The notes below the pieces were generated by a model. The model was not told the origin of the DNA and searched no databases. It was given only the letters and a program-made list of their open reading frames with translations. From Candidatus Saccharimonadota bacterium (GTDB taxonomy: Bacteria; Patescibacteriota; Saccharimonadia; Saccharimonadales; Saccharimonadaceae), in assembly GCA_017540545.1 (NCBI GenBank), contig JAFYAV010000001.1, positions 124,001 to 188,000 on the forward strand: a DNA stretch of 64,000 nt, read 5' to 3'. Position numbers and translations under genes: made by a program. Within the stretch, counting starts at the first letter, position 1, and every line of letters begins with the position of its first letter. Below, piece by piece: positions 18,586-26,415 of this stretch.

Positions 18586-18798
18586 CTATTCATGCTTCGC
18601 GTCAAACTCTTTCAAATCAAACAATGGACGCTTGCCCTCGTCCATAATTTTTTGCGCTTTTTTTAGCAACTTTTCCAAACCTATCTCGCTATTCGCGGAT
18701 CCTACATGCACCGTCTTCACCACTTCCCCGCCGTTTTTCCAGCAAACCTGCACTCCAGTCGCACCGCTCCCAGTTTTAAATTTCCGTATAAATGCCAT
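18586..18798 (-). pseudogene. N-terminal fragment of an IS4/IS1634-type transposase
   Basis: 70-codon fragment from the ATG at 18798, MAFIRKFKTGSGATGVQVCW, followed by a VKTVHVGSANSEIGLEKLLKKAQKIM segment. This is the usual N terminus of IS1634-type DDE transposases (MFIRK-type start, then a VGSAHT-like motif). It ends with TAG at 18586, and only ~100 nt separate it from the neighbouring gene, so the catalytic DDE core is absent. The frame is open upstream to 18843 but without transposase-like sequence. Either a decayed insertion-sequence remnant or a domesticated fragment; no terminal inverted repeats were found. Confidence 0.65.
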
Positions 18799-18871
18799 GA
18801 CCACATTATCCACTTTTCCCACAAAATGTGCAAAGCTAAACAATTGCCCTTATCCTTATATTAGAATCCTG

Positions 18872-18900
18872 TTGACTTAGCATCCTCCGCCATCTATAAT
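18872..18900 (+). promoter_or_regulatory. sigma-70-type promoter upstream of a non-coding transcript
   Basis: TTGACT-N17-TATAAT, start point expected near 18907. It points into ~220 nt without a gene before valS. Confidence 0.75.
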
Positions 18901-18906
18901 CATAAG

Positions 18907-19038
18907 TACCAACGAGTTTTCGTTTGGGACGCAGTACGTAAGGTGTAGACGCATAGCAAAAAACATTTATTGGTATTTGTCAATATTTCACGTGAAATAT
19001 TTGCACGGTTTTTGTGTATTTTCATGTGAAAATTTTTT
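18907..19038 (+). ncRNA. candidate small RNA or valS leader
   Basis: Starting from the consensus promoter at 18872-18900, this ~130-nt stretch has no reading frame but several hairpins: AACGA-GTTT-TCGTT at ~18911, a perfect 20-bp palindrome AATATTTCACGTGAAATATT (18982-19001), and ATTTTC-ATGT-GAAAAT followed by T6 (19018-19038) resembling an AT-rich terminator. valS has its own -10 further downstream, so this transcript may be separate. No T-box elements (AGGGTGG-type) are visible. Function unknown. Confidence 0.5.
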
Positions 19039-19116
19039 GGTTTTCAGGCGCAAGAAGAGCAGGGGATTTAAGTGCTATTGACAAAATCTATAAGAGGTGA
19101 ATCACGAAATTTATGC

Positions 19117-19122
19117 TATAAT
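19117..19122 (+). promoter_or_regulatory. -10 box of valS (leaderless)
   Basis: TGC-TATAAT extended -10 ending 7 nt before the valS ATG. Confidence 0.7.
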
Positions 19123-19129
19123 ATATCTT

Positions 19130-21688
19130 ATGAAAATTAGCAAAGCCTATGAACCGAACGAATACGAGCCAGACGTATACGCTCTCTGGGAAAAATCCGG
19201 AGCATTTAAACCCACATCAAACAAAAAAGCAAACTACTACACGATTGTTATGCCGCCACCAAATGCGAATGGTAATCTGCACATTGGGCACGGTCTCACT
19301 ATCGCCATAGAGGATATCCTCACAAGATATCATCGTATTAAGGGAGATAATACTTGGTATATCCCCGGAGCAGACCATGCCGGATTCGAAACGTGGGTAG
19401 TATACGAACGCTTCCTTGAATCAAAAGGGAAGTCTCGCTTTGATTACACCCGAGACGAGCTCTACTCTCAAGTCTGGGACTTCGTCCACGAACAGCGCGG
19501 CAACATGGAGCTCCAGCTCCGCGCCCTCGGCGCATCATGTGACTGGGACAGCTTAACTTTTACTCTTGACCCTAAGGTTGTCAAAACGGTCTACGGCACA
19601 TTCCAAAAACTATGGAATGATGGCCTCATCTACAGAGGTAAAAAACTCGTTAATTACTGCACCAAACATCAAACGGCTTTTGCAGATATCGAAGTAACTC
19701 ACAAAGAAGAAACAGGGAAGCTCTGGCAGATTGCTTACCCACTGACCAAACCGGTCGGCGATATTAAAGAGCTCATCGTCGCCACTACACGTCCGGAAAC
19801 TTTGCTTGGAGATACCGCCGTCGCGGTCAACCCAGACGACAAACGTTATCAGTCCGTCATAGGCAAAAAAGTTAAGCTACCTCTTACAGATCGCGAAATC
19901 CCCGTCATCGCCGACGAGCACGCCGACATGACCTTCGGCACGGGTGTTGTAAAAATTACACCAGCACACGACCAGAACGATTACGAAGTCGGCCAACGCC
20001 ACAATCTAGATATGATCACCGTCATTGGTTTTGACGGCAAAATGTCTAAAGAAGCCGGCGCCAACTACGAAGGCCTCACCACTGCCGATGCTCGCAAAAA
20101 AGTCCTCAAAAACCTTGAGGAGCAAGGTCTCCTCAGAGGAGAAGAAAAGATCAAACACTCAGTCGGCCACTGTTATAAGTGCGACACCGTAATCGAGCCT
20201 CTCCTCAAAGAACAATGGTTCGTTGATGTCAAACCGCTAGCTAAACGCGCTATCGAAGTTCTTCGGGCAGGGAAGATCAAGTTCCATCCCGCCAGCAAAA
20301 AACAAGTTCTCATCAATTATCTCGAGCAACTAAAAGATTGGAACATTTCTCGCCAAATCCCCTGGGGTATCCCTATCCCTGCATTCCAAAACATCGACGA
20401 CCCAACAGATTGGATTTATGACGACAGGGTAGAGCTAACCGAAATTCAAAAGGATGGTCACACCTATGTACGCGACGAAGATACTTTTGACACTTGGTTC
20501 AGTTCTGGTCAATGGCCATATATCACCACCAGCGATCGCAAAGCACATTTCCCAACCTCTGTCATGGAAACTGGTGCTGACCTACTATTTCAATGGGTCG
20601 GCCGCATGATTATGCTTAGCCTCTACGTCACTAACGACATACCATTCAAAGACGTCTATATGCACGGCATGGTGTTAGACGAAAAAGGCCAAAAGATGTC
20701 TAAGTCTAAAGGTAATGTCATCAACCCAATCGAAATCGTCAGCCAATACGGCTCTGACGCCTTACGTCTTGGGCTTATTGCTAGCCGTTCTGCCGGCGTC
20801 AATCAGGCCTTCAGTACCAGCAAAGTCATTGCTAGCCGTAACCTCTGCAACAAACTCTGGAATATTTCACGCCTTATTCAAAACCTCGTCGACGAGAATC
20901 CTAAGGGCGACAAGCAACTCACCATCGACAACTATAGCGAAGATTGGATTTGCCATCACCTCAACAAAGCCAACAAAGAGCTCCAAAAGCTCCTCGATCA
21001 CTACCGCTTCGCTGAAGCAGGCGATCTTCTCTATGACCTCATTTGGAATAAGTACGCCGATTGGTTCCTCGAAAGCGAGAAACTCTGGAAAGATACCACA
21101 CTCCTCAAGTCGACCCTCGAGCAAATACTCATCATGCTCCATCCTTTTGCGCCATTTGTCACCGAAACCATCTGGCAAACTCTCAGTTGGACCGAAGGCA
21201 TGCTCATCAATCAAAAATGGCCAGAACCCTACAAGGTTGACGCAAAGCGTGTCAAAAAGTTCGAAGAGCTTAAAGATATCATCACCAACATTCGCAGCCA
21301 CTTCCAAAGCCTGCCTGGTGCCGTCGCATACCCTATCGCCTTCGATAATGATCCGCTCATGTATGCCAACCAATTGCTAATTCAACATCTCACTAAGGCG
21401 CCGTGCGTGCCGCAGCTACCAACCGACGAACTCAGCGGCCTTCGTCTGGCCATCCCAGGGCACAACATTTATCTCCAAATCCCAGAAGATATCCTCGACA
21501 AGCACAAGCACAATCTCGAAGAGCGCATCCTCAAGCTCGGCCAAGAAATCAACACCCTCAACGCCCGCCTTGACAACCCTCGTTACGTCGAAAAAGCCCC
21601 CAAAGAGCTAGTCGATGAAACTCGCGAACAACTCGCCACAAAGCAAACTATGCTCGAAAAGATGAAAGCTGAGCTCAAGCTCATCTAG
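19130..21688 (+). CDS. valS: valyl-tRNA synthetase
   Basis: Class I aminoacyl-tRNA synthetase charging tRNA-Val, 852 residues from MKISKAYEPNEYEPDVY. HIGH motif is NGNLHIGHGLT (~residue 49), the CP1 editing domain includes TTRPETLLGDTAVAVNPDD, and the KMSKS motif is KGQKMSKSKGNV (~residue 525). The C-terminal coiled-coil arm typical of ValRS (LEERILKLGQEINTLNARL onward) is present. A frame-open GTG at 19097 exists, but the ATG at 19130 fits the family start and lies 7 nt after an extended -10. A strong terminator follows. Confidence 0.97.
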   Translation: MKISKAYEPNEYEPDVYALWEKSGAFKPTSNKKANYYTIVMPPPNANGNLHIGHGLTIAIEDILTRYHRIKGDNTWYIPGADHAGFETWVVYERFLESKGKSRFDYTRDELYSQVWDFVHEQRGNMELQLRALGASCDWDSLTFTLDPKVVKTVYGTFQKLWNDGLIYRGKKLVNYCTKHQTAFADIEVTHKEETGKLWQIAYPLTKPVGDIKELIVATTRPETLLGDTAVAVNPDDKRYQSVIGKKVKLPLTDREIPVIADEHADMTFGTGVVKITPAHDQNDYEVGQRHNLDMITVIGFDGKMSKEAGANYEGLTTADARKKVLKNLEEQGLLRGEEKIKHSVGHCYKCDTVIEPLLKEQWFVDVKPLAKRAIEVLRAGKIKFHPASKKQVLINYLEQLKDWNISRQIPWGIPIPAFQNIDDPTDWIYDDRVELTEIQKDGHTYVRDEDTFDTWFSSGQWPYITTSDRKAHFPTSVMETGADLLFQWVGRMIMLSLYVTNDIPFKDVYMHGMVLDEKGQKMSKSKGNVINPIEIVSQYGSDALRLGLIASRSAGVNQAFSTSKVIASRNLCNKLWNISRLIQNLVDENPKGDKQLTIDNYSEDWICHHLNKANKELQKLLDHYRFAEAGDLLYDLIWNKYADWFLESEKLWKDTTLLKSTLEQILIMLHPFAPFVTETIWQTLSWTEGMLINQKWPEPYKVDAKRVKKFEELKDIITNIRSHFQSLPGAVAYPIAFDNDPLMYANQLLIQHLTKAPCVPQLPTDELSGLRLAIPGHNIYLQIPEDILDKHKHNLEERILKLGQEINTLNARLDNPRYVEKAPKELVDETREQLATKQTMLEKMKAELKLI

Positions 21689-21705
21689 CAACGACAAGAG
21701 CATTC

Positions 21706-21729
21706 AGCCACCTTAAAGGGTGGCTTTTT
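21706..21729 (+). terminator. valS terminator
   Basis: AGCCACC-TTAAAG-GGTGGCT followed by a T-run. Confidence 0.9.
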
Positions 21730-21763
21730 GCTATCAAACATATCGCCACATATACGTTTATGC

Positions 21764-21792
21764 TTGACAAAATAAGCACAATATGATACAAT
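21764..21792 (+). promoter_or_regulatory. promoter of the 74-codon gene
   Basis: TTGACA-N17-TACAAT; the ATATGATACAAT around the -10 is repeated at 27967-27978. Confidence 0.85.
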
Positions 21793-21836
21793 CTAATCAC
21801 GGTAGTCCGTAATCTACATTGAAAGGGGGCGAGAGT

Positions 21837-22061
21837 ATGGCAACCGTATTGTACTTTAAGAAGGCCGCAATGGAAATCAGCTACGACCCTCAAATGGTCA
21901 GCCCGAATTCCTTCACAAAAGTTTTCTTAGCCGCCCAAATGACTGGTGCCTTCACGGCAACCATCAAGGAGCCTGGTGAAATTACAATCACCGGGTTTAG
22001 CGGCAATAAGAAAGCGTTTGACCTGCTCAATCAGGTCAAAATCATTGCCGGCCACAACTAG
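21837..22061 (+). CDS. small protein of unknown function (74 aa)
   Basis: Begins MATVLYFKKAAMEISYDPQM at the ATG at 21837, preceded by a G-run ribosome binding site (GAAAGGGGGCGAGAGT). It is soluble, with beta-like strands (FTATIKEPGEITITGFSG) and a C-terminal helix; no Cys and no membrane segment. It has its own consensus promoter (21764) and terminator (22062), so it is monocistronic. It opens an array of similarly organised short genes up to ~30 kb. No family recognised. Confidence 0.75.
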   Translation: MATVLYFKKAAMEISYDPQMVSPNSFTKVFLAAQMTGAFTATIKEPGEITITGFSGNKKAFDLLNQVKIIAGHN

Positions 22062-22091
22062 AAGCGGGACACTTCCACGTCCCGCTTTTTC
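22062..22091 (+). terminator. terminator of the 74-codon gene
   Basis: AAGCGGGAC and GTCCCGCTT around an 8-nt loop, then T5, directly after the stop codon. Confidence 0.93.
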
Positions 22092-22098
22092 CTATCTC

Positions 22099-22127
22099 TT
22101 GACTTTTCAAAGCGTTTATGCTATACA
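22099..22127 (+). promoter_or_regulatory. promoter of the 402-codon gene
   Basis: TTGACT-N17-TATACA, only a few nt after the preceding terminator. Confidence 0.8.
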
Positions 22128-22161
22128 AATATCAAAGCCATTAAAAAGAAACACGAAAAAA

Positions 22162-23370
22162 ATGTTACATAGGGCAGAATCCATCCCGACACACACTAAA
22201 AACGAGGAGCTCGACAATACTCAAAAAGTCGAGAATATGCAAAAAGCACAACTCCTCAGCGACGTCATCGAAGAATACCTCCGGCCATCTCTTAACGATT
22301 TTGCCGACTCGCCCGAACACCAAGATGTTATCGACAAAGATGAACAATATGTCCATAATCTCGAAAAGAAATTCGACTCTCACGAGCTTACTCTCGACAA
22401 CTACGCATCCACCATCATAGAAGCCTTGACTCAATTCAGCATTAATCAAATTGGGCTCCTGAATGATGACGAGAATGGCAGCTATAGCGCAGAATCAATA
22501 TGGCCAACCAAATTCGACGACTATGCAAATGGCGTCGACGTGGTATCGTATCTACACAGCACTAACTTTGACTTCCCAATCGCCTTTGATGTCACCACCA
22601 AAAAAGATGACTCGCTTATTCGTGACAAAATCTTAGTCAGCTCTAACGACCAAACACTAGGCTATGCGACAGGACTCACCGATATCCGTTACTGTCTAGA
22701 TGCCAACGGTAACGCTTCTTGGCAAAAGCGCGTGCCAAGATACTGCGTTGGCGTCGATAGGCGCACTATCGACAACGCTCTTGCCGGTCTCACTATCGGC
22801 GAAGACCAATCGGCGGAACTTGATACCGAAACGATGGCCCTGATTTCTTTCAAAACCCTCTACGAAGCGAAGGCTCAAAACAAGCTCTTCCTCACGCCAT
22901 TCCTCGACGAGTACCAAAATGGATACACCCTTTCAGAGGAAGACCAAAAAACCCTGGATCAATTAGGTACTCTTGACGGCATTTTCGATGCAGAGCTCCA
23001 GCGTCTCGTCCATGAGCTACCAGAAGACATTATCCGCACGCTAGGACCCGAAGGTGACGGATATTCCCCCCAGCAAGTCGCGGACCTATTCGCTAATGAA
23101 CGAGGTCCATTTGGAGACAGAGTATTTGCGTCAATTATTAGAAACACGCAAAAACTCCAAGAAGAACTCGACGAATCTCAATTCAAGTTCGCGCATCTTA
23201 AAGAAATGTCTCTAAAAAGCATCCACAAAAAGCTCACCCTCACAAAAGGAGCTGCCAATGCAGATAAAGCCTACGACAAAGCCTCAAATGCCTATTATAT
23301 AGACAACCAAACGGAAACTACAAAGCAGAAACAGGAGAAAGATGACCACGCACGCCGACGTGTTGCTTAA
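22162..23370 (+). CDS. protein of unknown function (402 aa)
   Basis: Starts MLHRAESIPTHTKNEELDNT at 22162, ~28 nt after the expected transcription start; no strong ribosome binding site. It is soluble, acidic, with a helical N-terminal third, a mixed middle region (residues ~120-230, DVVSYLHSTNFDFPIAFDVTTKK) and a helical, Lys-rich C terminus. The middle segment, with FPIAFDVTT and a following GYATGLTDIRY, resembles a substrate- or nuclease-like fold only vaguely, so I make no functional call. It sits in the accessory array; the next promoter follows ~30 nt downstream. Confidence 0.75.
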   Translation: MLHRAESIPTHTKNEELDNTQKVENMQKAQLLSDVIEEYLRPSLNDFADSPEHQDVIDKDEQYVHNLEKKFDSHELTLDNYASTIIEALTQFSINQIGLLNDDENGSYSAESIWPTKFDDYANGVDVVSYLHSTNFDFPIAFDVTTKKDDSLIRDKILVSSNDQTLGYATGLTDIRYCLDANGNASWQKRVPRYCVGVDRRTIDNALAGLTIGEDQSAELDTETMALISFKTLYEAKAQNKLFLTPFLDEYQNGYTLSEEDQKTLDQLGTLDGIFDAELQRLVHELPEDIIRTLGPEGDGYSPQQVADLFANERGPFGDRVFASIIRNTQKLQEELDESQFKFAHLKEMSLKSIHKKLTLTKGAANADKAYDKASNAYYIDNQTETTKQKQEKDDHARRRVA

Positions 23371-23402
23371 AACGCTTGCACCCCATTTTGCCAACATACC
23401 TC

Positions 23403-23431
23403 TTGACAAGCAGCGCAAATCATGGTAATAT
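23403..23431 (+). promoter_or_regulatory. promoter of the 143-codon gene
   Basis: TTGACA-N17-TAATAT preceded by TGG (extended -10). Confidence 0.85.
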
Positions 23432-23491
23432 CCATTACGCGACGTCAGCGTTGCTATGTACGAAGAGTCTTTCAGAAGGGGGGTGAGAAAA

Positions 23492-23923
23492 ATGGCTCAA
23501 GTAATTCGTTTTGATCCTAAGAACCGCCAGAGGAGGAGTTCCAGGACCAAAAACAAAACCGTACTGGGATTTCCCAGGTCGTCTGCCTACGGAGAGGAGG
23601 ACATGGCTACTCTGCAAAGCAGAGCATATCAGTGGGCAAAAAGCGAGCAGGAAGAATTTTGCCCTGAAGCTCGCAAAATAAACCTGCACAAGCTTTCTGA
23701 AGCTCCTGATACCTACGGCCGTCATCTGTCCTTTTTCACAAATGGCAGCCACGTTTTGGCCAGATACTACTGGCCCTTCGAAGGGAAAGTGCTGTATTAC
23801 GATATACAGAACTTCCCTCAAATCGAAGCAGAAACGCCAGAAATTGCAAAGCGGCTTCTGCTCAACGGAGTGTACGCCTATACGCGGGAGAATTCCAAAA
23901 AATCAGTCTCGGCTAGATTGTAG
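23492..23923 (+). CDS. small basic protein of unknown function (143 aa)
   Basis: Begins MAQVIRFDPKNRQRRSSRTK at the ATG at 23492, preceded by a six-G ribosome binding site (AGAAGGGGGGTGAGAAAA). The first ~25 residues are Arg/Lys-rich and could bind nucleic acid or be disordered. The remainder is a mixed alpha/beta domain with aromatic strands (ARYYWPFEGKVLYYDI). Its own promoter lies upstream, and the stop codon lies inside the terminator stem. No known family recognised. Confidence 0.75.
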   Translation: MAQVIRFDPKNRQRRSSRTKNKTVLGFPRSSAYGEEDMATLQSRAYQWAKSEQEEFCPEARKINLHKLSEAPDTYGRHLSFFTNGSHVLARYYWPFEGKVLYYDIQNFPQIEAETPEIAKRLLLNGVYAYTRENSKKSVSARL

Positions 23924-23935
23924 CCGAGACTTTTT
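23906..23935 (+). terminator. terminator overlapping the stop codon
   Basis: GTCTCGGCTA-GATTG-TAGCCGAGAC then T5. The TAG stop of the 143-codon gene opens the 3' arm. Confidence 0.95.
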
Positions 23936-23940
23936 ACATC

Positions 23941-23969
23941 TTGACAAAACATAAGTTTTTTGATATATT
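23941..23969 (+). promoter_or_regulatory. promoter of the 86-codon gene
   Basis: TTGACA-N17-TATATT starting 6 nt after the previous T-run. Confidence 0.85.
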
Positions 23970-24023
23970 GGTAACAACGGGTATCGTAAAAACAAACACT
24001 CAAAAAAGGAACATATAACACAT

Positions 24024-24284
24024 ATGAACAACCCCGAGCAATCAACTAACGACACCAACACTAACGAAGCCTGGCAAATGGAACCAGATCAGCAGCCAGA
24101 AAAGGTTACCGATATGGATGCCGACCAAATTGACGAAGAACCGCCAGTAGAAGCCGCATCGGTTAAGAAAGACGAGCGCACCACACGAACATACCCGATG
24201 CCAGACGGAACCTACTTCACGGGCACGCCCGAAGAATTCCATGAAGCTATGAAAGACTATCGCGATCAAATCGGCGCAGCCTAA
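24024..24284 (+). CDS. small acidic protein of unknown function (86 aa)
   Basis: Starts MNNPEQSTNDTNTNEAWQ. The N-terminal ~45 residues are polar/acidic and probably disordered. A short folded tail (TRTYPMPDGTYFTGTPEEFHEAMKDY) contains aromatic strands and a helix. AAGGA lies ~14 nt upstream, a loose fit. Own promoter (23941) and a bidirectional terminator shared with the convergent HIT gene. Function unknown. Confidence 0.7.
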   Translation: MNNPEQSTNDTNTNEAWQMEPDQQPEKVTDMDADQIDEEPPVEAASVKKDERTTRTYPMPDGTYFTGTPEEFHEAMKDYRDQIGAA

Positions 24285-24302
24285 CGACAAAAAACCATGA
24301 AA

Positions 24303-24333
24303 AAAATGCCTCTCGTACTAAGAGAGGCATTTT
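24303..24333. terminator. bidirectional terminator
   Basis: 12-bp stem AAAATGCCTCTC / GAGAGGCATTTT with T-runs on both strands, between the convergent 86-codon and HIT genes. Confidence 0.93.
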
Positions 24334-24339
24334 TATCGC

Positions 24340-24717
24340 CTAAAACGCCAACTTCTTTCGAATCTCCTCAAACTCTTCGTCGCTTAACTTAATAGACTTA
24401 TCGTCTTCCCAAGCCTCATCGTAGGGAATCAAATGAATATGCGCATGGTCTGGCAGATCCACCCCAACCACCTTCATAATAGTTCGCCTTCCTGTCACTT
24501 CATCCATATGCTTAGCAATTAACTTTGCGCTTGCCCATATTGCTACCCAATCCTCATCGGATAAATCATAAAGCTTACCAACTTCAGTTTTCGGCACCAC
24601 CAAAGTATGCCCCTTTGCTTCAGGATTAATGTCCAGAAAAGCAAAGGTTTTTTCATCCTCATGAATCTTATAACAGGGAAGTTCGCCGCTAATAATCTTC
24701 GAAAACACACTTGCCAT
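24340..24717 (-). CDS. HIT-family nucleotide hydrolase/transferase
   Basis: Histidine triad protein (Hint-like), 125 codons, beginning MASVFSKIISGELPCYKIHE. It carries the triad HAHIHLIP (~residues 91-98, catalytic middle His), plus FLDINPEAKGHTLVVPK. Family members hydrolyse nucleoside phosphoramidates or AMP-lysine-type substrates; the exact substrate cannot be read from the sequence. AGGAG lies a few nt before the ATG. It is downstream of the ASCH gene in the same direction. Confidence 0.93.
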   Translation of the reverse strand: MASVFSKIISGELPCYKIHEDEKTFAFLDINPEAKGHTLVVPKTEVGKLYDLSDEDWVAIWASAKLIAKHMDEVTGRRTIMKVVGVDLPDHAHIHLIPYDEAWEDDKSIKLSDEEFEEIRKKLAF

Positions 24718-24748
24718 TTAATACTCCTTTTCTTTCATTATATCGCCA

Positions 24749-25051
24749 TCACTCGTCGAGCAATGAAATAATTTGCGCACCGTTTTCTTCGAGAGCCTTC
24801 TTCACATCTGATCGTTTTAGCCAATCGAAATCCATCGTCTTCGCCACATATCCGACCTTTTTACGAATCACTCTCCCTGTCGGATGACGATTCACAGTGT
24901 CATCAAAACCGTTATCGTAATCATATTCTTCAAGCACCAATACGTCACCAGGGTTACACTCAAAATCGTTTACCCTGTATTCGAAAGTTTTCTGCCCAGA
25001 CGAAATCAGCTCAAAATATTCACGATTTATTTTCTTGTGTATCTCCGCCAT
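24749..25051 (-). CDS. ASCH/DUF3850-like RNA-binding-fold protein
   Basis: 100 codons from the ATG at 25051 (MAEIHKKINREYFELISSGQ). The segment EYFELISSGQKTFEYRVNDF, then DVLVLEEYD and a VGYVAKTM strand, fits the ASCH/PUA-like fold (DUF3850-type), which often binds RNA or nucleotides. A longer frame up to 25174 lacks family similarity. A possible -10 (TAGAAT, 25060-25065) sits 8 nt before the ATG. It lies upstream of the HIT gene and may be co-transcribed with it. Function of this subgroup is unclear. Confidence 0.75.
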   Translation of the reverse strand: MAEIHKKINREYFELISSGQKTFEYRVNDFECNPGDVLVLEEYDYDNGFDDTVNRHPTGRVIRKKVGYVAKTMDFDWLKRSDVKKALEENGAQIISLLDE

Positions 25052-25070
25052 ATCTTTACATTCTATCACA

Positions 25071-25098
25071 TTGACAAAATAGACAAATATAGCATAAT
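25071..25098 (+). promoter_or_regulatory. promoter upstream of a non-coding stretch
   Basis: TTGACA-N16-CATAAT on the plus strand, divergent from the ASCH gene, reading into ~100 nt with no convincing gene. Confidence 0.55.
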
Positions 25099-25104
25099 CA
25101 CACC

Positions 25105-25199
25105 AGTTGCCGCACATTAACCTGCTCAATCGACAGGGGAGTGGAACAATCATCAACAACAACCCGGCCAACACCTACTACTAAAGGTGGCCGGATTTT
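25105..25199 (+). ncRNA. candidate small RNA
   Basis: About 95 nt between the promoter at 25071 and a hairpin at 25164-25194. A GTG reading frame of 26 codons at 25141 exists, but its GGGGA abuts the GTG, so it is probably not translated. The stretch also contains GGGGA- and AACAACAAC-type unstructured segments. A short untranslated RNA or leader is the simplest reading; function unknown. Confidence 0.4.
25164..25199 (+). terminator. terminator-like hairpin
   Basis: CCGGCC...ACCT / AGGTGGCCGG stem followed by ATTTTA. Confidence 0.55.
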
Positions 25200-25222
25200 A
25201 CATTCCCAGAGCCAGAAATAAA

Positions 25223-25301
25223 ATCGCCTAGGTTGGTAGTTTCTTCGAGCGACGCGCGATTTACGATCGAGCGAACGAGAAAAACTGCCAAGATAGGCGA
25301 T
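25223..25301 (-). repeat. large hairpin element A downstream of tRNA-Ser(CGA)
   Basis: 79-bp imperfect inverted repeat. Outer arms ATCGCCTA / TAGGCGAT, then TTGGTAGTTTCTTC-type / GAGAAAAACTGCCAA arms, and an inner stem CGAT-TTACG-ATCG. On the minus strand it begins 6 nt after the tRNA CCA and ends in TTTTATTT, so it may also act as a terminator. It shares arms and core with the elements at 31323 and 31246. Confidence 0.75.
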
Positions 25302-25307
25302 TTATTC

Positions 25308-25395
25308 TGGCGGAAGCGAGAGGATTCGAACCTCCGAGACATTTCTGCCCACACGATTTCGAGTCGTGCGCCTTCAACCACTCGGCCACGCTTCC
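25308..25395 (-). tRNA. tRNA-Ser(CGA)
   Basis: 88-nt type II tRNA on the minus strand, 5' GGAAGCG paired with CGCTTCC, G73 and encoded CCA. Anticodon loop ACTCGAAAT gives CGA (reads UCG). Long variable arm present. Peptides read over it on either strand are not genes. Confidence 0.95.
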
Positions 25396-25491
25396 ACCTC
25401 CCATTCTATCACACTTTCTCGCCTCTCGAGAGCCGCTCTGACGCGTTTTTCGCTTCGAGGCCACCTCCACATTCACGTCGCCCCAAAACCC

Positions 25492-26415
25492 CTACTTCAA
25501 GAAACCATTAATGATTTGCGCTTCCGCCTGCCTGCGCGATAGGCCTAAAGTCATTAACTTCGTCAGTTGCTCATTCGCAATTTTGCCAATCGCCGCCTCA
25601 TGTATCAGCTCCGCATCAACGTTTAATGCCTCTAGTGCCGGCTCGGCATTCACGCGCGCCTTGTCCATAATAATCGCATCACATTCCGAATGTCCGCGAC
25701 ATTTTGCTGCTCCAATAATATGCGAACGAAAATTCTGAGCAGAGAAGTCCTGCGCCACCGCTCTCGAAACAATATCCGCCGACGAATCCTGACCATTCAG
25801 CCTTGCTACAATTTCACTCTCAGCGCTCTGTTTTCCATGCGTAAACAATCGCTCTTTCACAACTAGATGCGCATTCTTTGCCAAATCCGCCTCCGTCATG
25901 CGCCTCGTCGAATCCACGCCCTTAATCTGCTCAAGCAACATTTCCGCATAACTATTCTCGCCCAAATCAACCTTAGTCGTTGGATTCAAAATCTTTCCCG
26001 CACCTGGCCCAATCCCACAATGCTTCTCGATGTAATAAACTTTTGAATTCTTACCCACATGAAAAACGTGAATTCCATCATGAATCGAATCATCCGTTCC
26101 ACAATTATAAATTCCACACCCCGCAACAATTGTTACTTCGCAATTATCACCAACGTAAAAATCATTATATACAGCTTCTTTCAACCCGCTTGCGCTAATA
26201 ATTACCGGAATGTGAACAATTTCTTGATGCGTATTGTCTGCAATGTAGATATCGATGCCACTTTTTTCAGTTTTCGGCACGATATTTATTTTTTCTGAGC
26301 TCTGCCTCCCAATCGACTTACCATTCACGCGAAAGTTATATGCTCCCTCGGGAATACCCGTTACGCCCGACACCTCTCGCATCAAATCGCGCTCAATTTT
26401 ATCGAGATCCATCAT
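25492..26415 (-). CDS. SufB/SufD-family Fe-S cluster scaffold protein
   Basis: 307-codon SufBD beta-helix protein. Characteristic stretches are ISASGLKEAVYNDFYVGDNC, GIHVFHVGKNSKVYYIEKHCG, HIIGAAKCRGHSECDAIIMD and ALNVDAELIHEAAIGKIANEQLTKLMTLGLSRRQAE (family C-terminal signature). Only one SufBD-type protein is present, so with SufC it probably forms the homodimeric scaffold of a minimal two-gene system (as in SufBC/SMS-type systems). No cysteine desulfurase or SufU is adjacent. The ATG overlaps the sufC TGA (ATGA), so translation is coupled. Confidence 0.92.
   Translation of the reverse strand: MMDLDKIERDLMREVSGVTGIPEGAYNFRVNGKSIGRQSSEKINIVPKTEKSGIDIYIADNTHQEIVHIPVIISASGLKEAVYNDFYVGDNCEVTIVAGCGIYNCGTDDSIHDGIHVFHVGKNSKVYYIEKHCGIGPGAGKILNPTTKVDLGENSYAEMLLEQIKGVDSTRRMTEADLAKNAHLVVKERLFTHGKQSAESEIVARLNGQDSSADIVSRAVAQDFSAQNFRSHIIGAAKCRGHSECDAIIMDKARVNAEPALEALNVDAELIHEAAIGKIANEQLTKLMTLGLSRRQAEAQIINGFLK

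Noticed and set aside
18907-19129. T-box leader regulating valS
   Set aside because: No AGGGTGG-type T-box or specifier structure could be recognised; valS also has a -10 directly at its start.
25181-25511. Short frames reading across tRNA-Ser(CGA) and element A
   Set aside because: They translate tRNA and hairpin sequence; such peptides are a known artefact beside tRNA genes.
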